This document shows, in pieces, positions 1 to 5,001 of a DNA stretch of 5,001 nt (position 1 is its first letter; each line of letters opens with the position of its first letter). The notes under the pieces are model-generated. The model was not told the DNA's origin. It searched no databases and saw only the letters and a list, made by a program, of their open reading frames with translations. The stretch covers positions 1-5,001 of the forward strand of contig CAZYXP010000240.1 of NCBI GenBank assembly GCA_964651325.1. The letters run 5' to 3'. The stretch comes from JADFOB01 sp964651325 (GTDB lineage: Bacteria > Planctomycetota > Phycisphaerae > UBA1845). A program made the position numbers and the translations under genes.

Positions 1-608
1 ATCCTCAGCGCGATGCGCAGACGACGATCAACGGCGTGGGCACCAATGCGGACGGACTGAAGCTATCCATTCAGAGCTCCAACTTGAAGGTGCAGACCGT
101 CCTCAATGAGACGTTTGGCAGCGGCGCCCTGGCGTCGGGATTGGGTTCCTCCAAGTTCGCGATCAAGGGAGGCGGCGCGCTCTTTCAGCTGGGTCCGCGC
201 GTCACGCCGAACCTGCAGGAGAACATCGGCGTCAAGAACATGCAGGCCAACCGCCTGGGCAACGCCATTGTCGGCTTCCTTTCCGAATTGCAGGACGGCC
301 AGCGGTTCGCCCTGAATACTGGGAATTTCGTCGAAAGTCAGAAAGTCGTCGATGAAGTCATCACTCAGGTTGCCGTTTTGCGAGGCCGGCTTGGCGCCTT
401 CGAGCGAAACGCTTTGCGAACCAATGTGCGGCAGTTGGCGATTACGACCGAAAACCTGACCGCGTCACAGGCCGTCATTCGGGATACGGATTTTGCAAAA
501 GAGACGTCGGAACTGACCCGGTCGCAGATTCTGGTTCAGGCCGGAAACAGCATCCTGGCCATCGCCAATGCCCAGTCGCAAAACGTCCTGTCCCTGCTCG
601 GCGGATAA
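1..608 (+). CDS. fliC: Flagellin, C-terminal part (5' end outside window)
   Basis: Structural subunit of the flagellar filament, exported through the flagellar type III apparatus and polymerised outside the cell. The frame is open from position 3, so the gene is cut by the window edge; the GTG at 36 is only an internal valine. About 201 residues are visible. The first 80 or so belong to the variable middle region, including GGGALFQLGPRV (about 168-203), which is a recurring segment in planctomycete flagellins. From about 270 onward comes the conserved Flagellin_C (D1/D0) domain. It contains RLGAFERNAL (387-416), IRDTDFA (477-497), an amphipathic TRSQILVQAG helix and the terminal NVLSLLGG (582-605), followed by TAA at 606-608. 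Both the motif order and the very C-terminal end are intact, so this part looks functional. No clear rho-independent terminator follows. The family call is firm; the symbol is the generic one for flagellin, and planctomycetes often carry several paralogues. Confidence 0.95.
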   Translation, partial: PQRDAQTTINGVGTNADGLKLSIQSSNLKVQTVLNETFGSGALASGLGSSKFAIKGGGALFQLGPRVTPNLQENIGVKNMQANRLGNAIVGFLSELQDGQRFALNTGNFVESQKVVDEVITQVAVLRGRLGAFERNALRTNVRQLAITTENLTASQAVIRDTDFAKETSELTRSQILVQAGNSILAIANAQSQNVLSLLGG

Positions 609-708
609 GCGAGCTAGAGTAGGGTCATGCCGCGTGCAGCGCCGAACCCTTGGGTTGCCGCGTGGAAGTATCGGGTGGCGGGTAGCGGCGCCGGGTGGCC
701 CATGTCCT

Positions 709-1062
709 GTTGGACGTGAGGCCATGGAGCAAATGCGTCATACCGATGTGCGGCTTACCACGAAAATATACACAGACCCACGCCTCATCGACATGTATGG
801 GGCCGTCAACCGGATCCCACGTATCTCTTTAGAGCCAGAGAAACGCGAATCGCAGCGAGCCACAGGGACCGATGGAGCGATAGGCCCCGTTCGGTCGCCA
901 TCCACCAAACCGGCTCGCTCAGACATACGGTCTGACATACGGAAAGAGGTTTCCGGAAGGGGGCAAAACTGGCCGCAAATGGCCATTTCGCCTTCGGCCG
1001 AAGCGCCAAATGGAACGCCCGTAACCCACTCAAAACAAAGCAGTTACGACGCCGCAAAGAAC
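709..1062 (+). pseudogene. Tyrosine recombinase (phage-type integrase) C-terminal remnant
   Basis: Tyrosine recombinases cut and rejoin DNA through a tyrosine nucleophile; phage and island integrases of this family often use tRNA 3' ends. The frame encodes VGREAMEQMRHTDVRLTT followed by KIYTD. This matches the end of the catalytic domain: the conserved box II histidine (codon 739-741) and the nucleophile tyrosine (codon 769-771) are spaced as in XerC/D-like enzymes. A long hydrophilic tail follows, with RATGTDG and a duplicated RSDI, as seen on many planctomycete integrases. Everything upstream of about 709 is unrelated, so the N-terminal domain and the catalytic R, K and H/R residues are missing. 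The fragment cannot be an active recombinase. The frame stays open to TAG at 1210-1212, but after 1062 it only reads the antisense of a tRNA, giving the well-known artefact GGDSNPR. The flagellin gene ends just 100 nt upstream, so most of the element has been deleted. A rearranged integrase copy that never sat here in full is an alternative. Confidence 0.7.
977..1013. repeat. Cluster of two 12-bp palindromes forming a hairpin
   Basis: Two perfect 12-bp palindromes, AAATGGCCATTT (977-988) and CTTCGGCCGAAG (992-1003), are followed by AAATGG (1008-1013). CCATTT at 983-988 can therefore pair with 1008-1013 around the inner palindrome, giving an imperfect 31-nt hairpin. CAAATGG is also a direct repeat (976-982 and 1007-1013). 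The site lies in the integrase-remnant tail, about 50 nt downstream of the 3' end of the minus-strand tRNA. It could help end the tRNA transcript or be an old recombinase arm site. No U-tract follows directly on either strand, so a classical terminator is doubtful. Confidence 0.4.
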
Positions 1063-1151
1063 CGGAGAGGGGGGGATTCGAACCCCCGGTACAGTGTAAA
1101 CCGCACACTGGTTTTCGAAACCAGCTCCTTCAGCCGCTCGGACACCTCTCC
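1063..1151 (-). tRNA. tRNA-Ser (anticodon CGA)
   Basis: Decodes the serine codon UCG. Read on the minus strand, a 7-bp acceptor stem GGAGAGG (from 1151) pairs with CCTCTCC (down to 1064), with discriminator G at 1063. The anticodon arm is CTGGT-TTCGAAA-ACCAG, giving anticodon CGA. A long variable arm with an AGTGT/ACACT stem marks it as class II, as expected for serine. The T arm is GGGGG-TTCGAAT-CCCCC (plus-strand 1071-1087). Length is 89 nt, normal for tRNA-Ser without CCA. CCA is not encoded: the next bases on the minus strand are GTT. All stems are fully paired, so the gene looks functional. Its 3' end abuts the integrase remnant, consistent with past use as an attachment site. Confidence 0.96.
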
Positions 1152-1442
1152 CAAGGGATCTCGATCAAACGATCACCCAATCTCTGAACTGCCGCTCCTC
1201 CGGGAACGCTAGTATTCGCAGCAGCCTGTCTCGTATTCGCGACAGCGCGGCTCCATACGAACGTCATGGCAAGTCCGCGAAAATACGTGCCTCGTCAGAC
1301 GTCCAAGACTCAGACGTCCCAGACGGGGCGTCAAGCCAACCGAGCCCGGTAATCGTGAAATCAGCGGATGGGCCTTCAACTCATCTCGCTAGTGGCATTA
1401 TAGGTTTGATTCCGAGACAGGCAAACGGCCACGCCGCGACGC
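1152..1442. other. Non-coding stretch upstream of tRNA-Ser with short repeats
   Basis: No reading frame here looks like a real protein. Short repeats are visible. GTATTCGC occurs at 1212-1219 and 1233-1240 (21-bp period). The second copy lies in a small hairpin with arms CTGTC (1226-1230) and GACAG (1241-1245). TCAGACGTCC occurs at 1295-1304 and 1310-1319, followed by a degenerate third copy. The tRNA promoter should lie in the first part on the minus strand, but no -35/-10 pair stands out. Confidence 0.4.
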
Positions 1443-1590
1443 GAAAATCGAGGGTGTGGCCATACATTGTGGCAATGCCACGGGCACAGCGGGTCAATCC
1501 GACTTCTTTGACCCTTGCGGTGGTCGATCACGCCCCACCGCATGGCGTGGAACGATGTTGCCGCAGAATATGACCACACCCGAGAATCGA
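1443..1590. mobile_element. MITE-like element with imperfect terminal inverted repeats
   Basis: The left arm at 1452-1475 begins GGGTGTGG and ends GGCAA. The reverse complement of 1558-1581 matches it at 19 of 24 positions, including the first eight and the last five. The block between them is about 130 bp in total, too short to encode a transposase. Immediately outside the arms are GAAAATCGA (1443-1451) and GAGAATCGA (1582-1590), a 9-bp near-duplication with one mismatch that would fit an old target-site duplication. Internal hairpins are GTGGCAATGCCAC (overlapping the left arm), GGGTCAA/TTGACCC (1491-1497 and 1508-1514) and CACGCC/GGCGTG (1529-1534 and 1544-1549). On the minus strand two of the five arm mismatches become G-U pairs, so a structured RNA is the main alternative. 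Only one copy is in the window, so mobility is inferred. Confidence 0.35.
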
Positions 1591-1791
1591 AAATCGAAGC
1601 CCTCGGAGCAGCGTTGGCCGCGATACATCGGGCGAACATCGCCAAGAAGTCATCCGAGATTCCCCGTTTCTTGCCAAAAACCGCGGGCAACGGGGCGGCG
1701 CGGCCACCGCCCTCTCGGATCGCGACTGCGCAATACCCTCCAACAATACGCCAGACTCGCCGCGTTCATATCGCATGCCGCGTGATGACTG
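1591..1791. other. Non-coding, hairpin-bearing stretch
   Basis: No protein family is recognisable in any frame; the open frames overlap each other on both strands and lack ribosome binding sites. GGCGA-ACA-TCGCC (1631-1643) forms a small hairpin. A stronger one runs from 1662 to 1695: CCCCG (1662-1666) pairs with CGGGG (1691-1695) and TTGCC (1671-1675) with GGCAA (1686-1690). A 4-nt bulge and a 10-nt loop separate the parts. No T-run follows on either strand, so it is not a standard terminator. Confidence 0.35.
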
Positions 1792-1814
1792 CCCACTGGT
1801 CTGAACCAATCGGG
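1792..1814 (-). terminator. Candidate hairpin after the DUF1579 stop codon
   Basis: Immediately after the TGA of the DUF1579 gene, the minus strand can form CCC-(bulged G)-ATTGGT / TCAG loop / ACCAGT-GGG. The position directly after the stop suits a terminator or an mRNA 3'-end stabiliser. No U-tract follows, so intrinsic termination is uncertain. Confidence 0.3.
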
Positions 1815-2336
1815 TCAAGACGTTCTTTCGTATTGAATCTCCATGGCCTTACCCTCGTTGCCATCCGACCCGGTGAAGAACATCTCCATCGAATGATGAT
1901 CCGCGTCTTTCCAGGTGATGACCGAGCGTTTCTTCATGACGTCTTTGCTCTGCGGGCAGGCCAACTCGCCGCGCATGGTCCAAATCTTGCCGGAGGAGTC
2001 GACCTCGCCGGTTTCGTACTGCATCATGGTAGAAGCCGTATCGATCCAGAAACCCTCGTACTTTTCACTTGTCGTGTTGTAGCCCCAGTAGCCGCGACCG
2101 GCGAACTCTCCAAACGGCCCCTCGCACGGATCCCCTTGGTAGCACTGCTGCAAGTAGCGGCCGCCAAGATCGAGCGTGTTGGTCATGTTGCCCGTGGAGA
2201 TCATAGGATCGCCCGGCCCCATCCACATTTTGACCTCGGCCTTGAACGTGCCGACAAACGGCTCGAACTTCCGATGCGCCTCCACAAGCGCGCCCATTTG
2301 CATACAGCTATCGTCTTGCACCTGATGATCCGACAT
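1815..2336 (-). CDS. DUF1579 domain protein
   Basis: A 173-residue protein that is almost entirely one DUF1579 domain, a family of about 160-180 residues with no established biochemical role. Features of the family are visible in order. After a short N-terminal helix comes FEPFVGTFKAEVKMW (about 24-38). Then come STGNMTN (47-53) and LDLGGRYLQQCYQGD (55-69). GYWGYNTTSEKYEGFWIDT (82-100) is the best-conserved block, and KKRSVITWKDADHHSMEMFF (145-164) lies near the end. The alternating beta-strand character suggests a lipocalin-like barrel, but the ligand is unknown. There is no signal peptide, so it is probably cytoplasmic. The ATG at 2336 is chosen because AGGAGG lies 7-8 nt upstream and the family similarity begins just after it; an upstream in-frame extension to 2684 has no such support. 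It stands alone, divergent from the TAXI gene. Confidence 0.9.
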   Translation of the reverse strand: MSDHQVQDDSCMQMGALVEAHRKFEPFVGTFKAEVKMWMGPGDPMISTGNMTNTLDLGGRYLQQCYQGDPCEGPFGEFAGRGYWGYNTTSEKYEGFWIDTASTMMQYETGEVDSSGKIWTMRGELACPQSKDVMKKRSVITWKDADHHSMEMFFTGSDGNEGKAMEIQYERTS

Positions 2337-2343
2337 GAAATGT

Positions 2344-2349
2344 CCTCCT
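2344..2349 (-). promoter_or_regulatory. Strong Shine-Dalgarno for the DUF1579 gene
   Basis: On the minus strand AAGGAGGA precedes the ATG by 7 nt. This near-perfect anti-16S match fixes the start codon at 2336. Confidence 0.85.
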
Positions 2350-2671
2350 TCGGGCAACTGATGCTTCACGCTGCCCACATGGCTTATTCTTGGAACCAAC
2401 GACCAGGCCGCCATGCGGTTCGACATGTCCCACTTGGGTACTGGCCGCAGGGCGAAGCAAGAATAATACGCGCTCGGGCTGCCATGGCAAGGGCATGGTG
2501 ATTCGTGTATAGTATGATTCTGTCTGTTGTCGCTTCTTGTGGGCGCGTTTGCCGTTGATGTCCGAGGTGTTCGGGGCGACGTCGGTCGGCGCCATGCAGA
2601 GCTATGCAACCCCCCGCTCGCAAAGGCGGCCAAGCGCGAAGACGCATTTGGCAATTGATGGACGAGAACAA
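2350..2671. other. Divergent intergenic region between DUF1579 and TAXI genes
   Basis: Both promoters should lie here. An AT-rich island, TATAGTATGAT (2508-2518), is the only stretch resembling a -10 region, and it reads plausibly on either strand. No -35 hexamer sits at a proper distance. TGCCATGGCA (2480-2489) is a 10-bp palindrome, and CCATG/CATGG copies nearby could serve as an operator. Frames run through this region on both strands but show no family similarity. Confidence 0.4.
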
Positions 2672-3988
2672 ATGCCTCTAGCATCGACCAAGACAGTTCG
2701 TAGAATCCTCGCAGGCGTGATGCTTGCCATACTGGTCGTGTCTATCGTCTCATGGTATGCGACGCGTGATACGCTGCCGCCGCGGATCAGGATCGCGACG
2801 GGGGCGAAGGGCGGCGAATATTACAAAGTCGGCGAGCGCCTAAAGGCAATCCTGGAGGCTCGCACGGGTCTAGATGTGATGCTCGTGCCCACCGCGGGCT
2901 CGGTGGCCAACACAACTCGGCTCCTGTCGACCGACGAAGATGAAATAGTGGAATTGGCGATCCTCCAGGGCGGTTCCGTTTCCATGGACGGCCTGACAGT
3001 CGTAGCGCCTTATTATCCGGAACCCGTCCATGTGATCGTGCGCACGGGGCGAGGAATTCAATCAATCGCGGACCTTTCCGAACGCACGCTCTTGTTGGGC
3101 ACGGAAGAATCGGGCATGCGCCAAAGCGCCTTGCAGATTCTCGCATACTATGGACTGCCCGTGAAACAGCAATCCAAAGAGCATCGCTACTTCAAATCCC
3201 TCCTTGAAGATACAGCGCTCGACGCTGCGATCGTAACAACCGGCATGGACAATCCCGACCTGACGCAACTCTTGCGCACAGGCCAGTTCGATCTTCTCCC
3301 CATTGATGTGGCCAAGGCCATCAGCGCCCACTCCGTCCATTTCAGGGAATACGAAATTCCCCGTGGGTATTATTCCGCGTCGCCGCCGGTCCCCGCGAAA
3401 TCGGTGACGACGGTGGCAACGACCGCCTTCTTCGCCGTGCGGAAGGACGCCTCGAACACACTCGTAACACAGGTTCTGGGCTCACTCTATGAAGAAGGGC
3501 TCCAGGCAGAGTTCCCGCTCCTGATTCCACGAAAAGACGTCTCGACCTGGTCGCCGATCCCGCTGCATCCTGTGGCGAGGCTCTATTTTGACCCCGAGGA
3601 CCAATTTGGCCGCATGGCCGTCGTCATGGAGTCACTCGTGGCCACCAAAGAGTTGCTGTTCGCCTTCGGGGCTGCAATCTACCTGTTGTGGGACCGTTGG
3701 CGCCGGCTCAGCGAACGAGAACGACGGGTCCGCATCCAGGCCGAGAAGGGGCACCTGGACAAGCTCTTGGAACAAACCCTGCAGATCGAGGCCGAACAGA
3801 TGAACACCACCGACGTGGCGGAATTGGAAGCATTCCTCGACGACGTCACCCGCATCAAGCTGCGCGCCTTACGAGAACTGACCCATGATGAACTCCGCGG
3901 CGACCGCGCGTTCTCGATTTTCCTGACGCAGTGCGCCAACCTGATGAGCAAGATTCAATTGAAGATCGTCGCGCATGCTTCAAAATAA
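2672..3988 (+). CDS. TAXI-family TRAP solute-binding protein, membrane-anchored
   Basis: TAXI proteins are extracytoplasmic substrate-binding subunits of TRAP transporters, often linked to carboxylates or glutamate-like ligands. This 438-residue protein begins with KTVRR and a hydrophobic segment (about 12-28), a signal anchor with no clear cleavage site. The binding domain runs from about 38 to 290. It opens with RIRIATGAKGGEYYKVGERL (38-57), followed by PTAGSVANTTRLL (73-85) and ELAILQGGS (94-102), then LGTEESGMR (142-150). A second membrane segment (about 321-340, ending YLLWDRW) leads into a charged, probably coiled-coil stretch (343-375). A helical tail with LRGDRAFSIFLTQC (408-421) closes the protein. 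Ordinary TAXI proteins are about 320 residues and lack this C-terminal half. No TRAP permease gene lies within 1 kb downstream. ATG 2672 is chosen because it places the anchor at the N-terminus; its ribosome site is weak, and starts at 2537, 2558 or 2594 remain possible. A 5-bp inverted repeat (3989-4008) follows the stop. Confidence 0.85.
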   Translation: MPLASTKTVRRILAGVMLAILVVSIVSWYATRDTLPPRIRIATGAKGGEYYKVGERLKAILEARTGLDVMLVPTAGSVANTTRLLSTDEDEIVELAILQGGSVSMDGLTVVAPYYPEPVHVIVRTGRGIQSIADLSERTLLLGTEESGMRQSALQILAYYGLPVKQQSKEHRYFKSLLEDTALDAAIVTTGMDNPDLTQLLRTGQFDLLPIDVAKAISAHSVHFREYEIPRGYYSASPPVPAKSVTTVATTAFFAVRKDASNTLVTQVLGSLYEEGLQAEFPLLIPRKDVSTWSPIPLHPVARLYFDPEDQFGRMAVVMESLVATKELLFAFGAAIYLLWDRWRRLSERERRVRIQAEKGHLDKLLEQTLQIEAEQMNTTDVAELEAFLDDVTRIKLRALRELTHDELRGDRAFSIFLTQCANLMSKIQLKIVAHASK

Positions 3989-4113
3989 CGGCCCATCGAC
4001 TCAGGCCGATCCCCGAAGACGTGATGCGACGCATGAAGGTGGCTCGATATCGCTTGCCTTGTCGAGCAAACCCCTCAACGTCGGAATCCGAACCGTGCCT
4101 CACACGCCACCCC

Positions 4114-4144
4114 CGAGCCCCTCGACTCGCGTAGCTAGGGCTCG
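4114..4144 (-). terminator. Inverted repeat over the lipoprotein stop codon
   Basis: CGAGCCC (4114-4120) and GGGCTCG (4138-4144) form a 7-bp perfect stem around a 17-nt loop. On the minus strand the first arm includes the last codons and the loop begins with the TAG stop. The stem is GC-rich but the loop is long and no U-tract follows, so this is a weak terminator candidate. It also lies between two convergent genes, where a bidirectional stop would be useful. Confidence 0.3.
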
Positions 4145-4815
4145 ATAGTGATCACCAATTCATTAAGCAACACCTGCCCAGTGAAGGGGGCGACCACCTG
4201 GACGCACCCTCCAAACGAGCCGCTGTTGATTAGATCGGCCGTCTGTCCGATAAAATCCGCCGGCTCCCGCGTGATTTCCACGACGTTGTTGTTTTCATCC
4301 TGTTTCACGTGAAACACATATTCGTCGCCGTCGGTACAGTCAGCCGAAATCACCTCGATCGTGTTGATCCACAGGCGCACGTCAATGACATTATTCTCGC
4401 AAACATCGGTGCAAATCTCCGGCGCTACTTGGGTCGCCGCCGCGCCGCAAGCGTTCAGGCATCCCGCGGCGTCGACCTGCTGCGCGACTGTGCCCTTGGG
4501 GGCGGATGGCGCAATCGGCTTGATCTCTACGCTCTCGACGGCAAAATCGAACGCACCCTGGTTCACAGCAATGCCGGCGGTGTCGATATTCGTGAACCGT
4601 GCGAGGCGCCGAGACGGAATGCCCGTCTCAACGTCGTACACGTTGATCGGATCCGCTCCTGCCGAAAAATCGATCTTGATGGTGGCCGAAGTGATGACGG
4701 GCTCCTCATCCGGAATCACCGGCACGCTGCAACCAGCAAGCAGCAGGCTGCACCCTACCAAAACCAAACATGTCCGCGCCGCCACCATCGTCAGAAATGG
4801 TTCCGCTGTAAACAT
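4135..4815 (-). CDS. Putative lipoprotein with twin CX3C motif
   Basis: A 226-residue protein of unknown function. The N-terminus has a hydrophobic signal (about 11-27) ending LLLAGC, a type II signal-peptidase lipobox with the lipidated cysteine at residue 29, so the mature protein should be membrane-tethered outside the cytoplasm. The mature part opens with an acidic, proline-bearing linker, then strand-rich sequence (SATIKIDF, DFAVESVEIKP, DVRLWINTIEVI, EYVFHVKQ, LLNELVITIEP). This suggests a beta-sandwich. In the middle lies a C119-x3-C123-x11-C135-x3-C139 segment (GCLNACGAAATQ then ICTDVC), which could fold as a disulfide-held helical hairpin. C160 and C204 could make a further pair. The ATG at 4815 is chosen for the GGAGGA 5 nt upstream and the proper signal-peptide position; a frame open to 4932 has no such support. 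It converges on the TAXI gene and shares no operon here. I do not recognise the family. Confidence 0.8.
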   Translation of the reverse strand: MFTAEPFLTMVAARTCLVLVGCSLLLAGCSVPVIPDEEPVITSATIKIDFSAGADPINVYDVETGIPSRRLARFTNIDTAGIAVNQGAFDFAVESVEIKPIAPSAPKGTVAQQVDAAGCLNACGAAATQVAPEICTDVCENNVIDVRLWINTIEVISADCTDGDEYVFHVKQDENNNVVEITREPADFIGQTADLINSGSFGGCVQVVAPFTGQVLLNELVITIEP

Positions 4816-4820
4816 TGCCG

Positions 4821-4826
4821 TCCTCC
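4821..4826 (-). promoter_or_regulatory. Shine-Dalgarno for the lipoprotein gene
   Basis: GGAGGA on the minus strand lies 5 nt before the ATG at 4815. It favours this start over the upstream ATG codons in the same frame and over the internal ATG ten codons in. Confidence 0.7.
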
Positions 4827-4863
4827 GTGTCATGTACTTCAGCCATTCTGCCCGCGCGGAGTC

Positions 4864-4919
4864 AGTACCGCCACCGCAGTACCGCCACCGCAGTGTCGCG
4901 ACCGCAGTGGCGGTCGTCC
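4864..4919. repeat. 14-bp tandem repeat with inverted last unit
   Basis: Two identical copies of AGTACCGCCACCGC (4864-4877 and 4878-4891) are followed by a diverged third, AGTGTCGCGACCGC (4892-4905), then a segment starting AGTGGCGGTC. ACCGCCAC (4881-4888) and GTGGCGGT (4907-4914) are perfect inverted repeats with an 18-nt loop, which contains the palindrome GTCGCGAC (4895-4902). The block sits 49-104 nt upstream of the lipoprotein start, in its probable leader or promoter. It could be an operator array, a leader hairpin, or simple slippage-born DNA. The rest of the sequence to 5001 shows no gene. Confidence 0.65.
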
Positions 4920-5001
4920 ATCGGAGCGGCAATACACTATCACAACGTCAACCAAGATGCCAGCGCGCTAAGAGTACAGCGCAAGGTCGTTCGGAGCGCA
5001 G

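Noticed and set aside
645..656. AACCC/GGGTT inverted repeat after the flagellin gene as a terminator
   Set aside because: The loop would be only two to four bases, the stem is four to five pairs, and no T-run follows.
1063..1212. Protein segment GGDSNPRYS at the end of the integrase frame
   Set aside because: It is the antisense of the tRNA-Ser T arm and variable region, a common artefact of frames crossing tRNA genes.
1291..1333. TCAGACGTCC repeats as a CRISPR-like array
   Set aside because: The units are 10 bp with a 15-bp period and no unique spacers; this is a short degenerate tandem repeat.
1515..2501. Long plus-strand open frame of 328 codons
   Set aside because: From 1815 to 2336 it is antisense to the well-supported DUF1579 gene, it has no ribosome binding site, and its composition is unlike a folded protein.
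2506..2518. TATAGTATGAT as a sigma-70 -10 element
   Set aside because: No acceptable -35 hexamer lies 16-18 bp away on either strand, so it is not listed as a promoter.
2337..2684. N-terminal extension of the DUF1579 frame on the minus strand
   Set aside because: The strong Shine-Dalgarno at 2344-2349 and the start of family similarity both place the start at 2336; the extension is low-complexity and Ser/Pro/Arg-rich.
4309..4971. Plus-strand open frame of 220 codons
   Set aside because: It is a shadow antisense to the lipoprotein gene, with an Arg/His-rich composition and no motif.

Overview
The window looks like a piece of a Planctomycetota chromosome (inference from protein style, not from a search). 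Three things point there. The flagellin C-terminus has the RLGAF / IRDTDFA / NVLSLLG pattern typical of planctomycete flagellins. A DUF1579 protein of the kind common in that phylum is present. A tyrosine-recombinase tail also matches the phage-type integrases abundant there. The DNA is fairly GC-rich, genes are sparse and on both strands, and much of the sequence is non-coding.

Layout. Positions 1-608 (+) hold the 3' part of a flagellin gene that starts outside the window. Positions 709-1062 (+) hold a decayed tyrosine-recombinase C-terminus that runs head-on into the 3' end of a tRNA-Ser(CGA) gene on the minus strand (1063-1151). This is the usual geometry of an element integrated at a tRNA 3' end, but here only a scar remains. 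Positions 1152-1814 have no convincing gene but are rich in inverted repeats. They include a roughly 130-bp block with 24-bp imperfect terminal inverted repeats and near-identical 9-bp flanks, which looks like an old MITE.

A DUF1579 gene lies on the minus strand at 1815-2336, preceded by a very good Shine-Dalgarno sequence. A divergent intergenic region of about 335 bp separates it from a TAXI-family (TRAP-type) solute-binding protein gene at 2672-3988 (+). That protein has an N-terminal anchor, a second membrane segment and a cytoplasmic-type helical tail. A minus-strand lipoprotein gene at 4135-4815 converges on it. The lipoprotein has a clear lipobox and a twin CX3C cysteine motif. Its upstream region carries a 14-bp tandem repeat whose last copy is partly inverted.

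The genes do not form an operon: each has its own orientation or a wide gap to the next. No shared pathway can be claimed. The most unusual items are the integrase-tRNA scar, the MITE-like block, the TAXI protein with no visible TRAP permease, and the twin-CX3C lipoprotein with its repeat-bearing leader.
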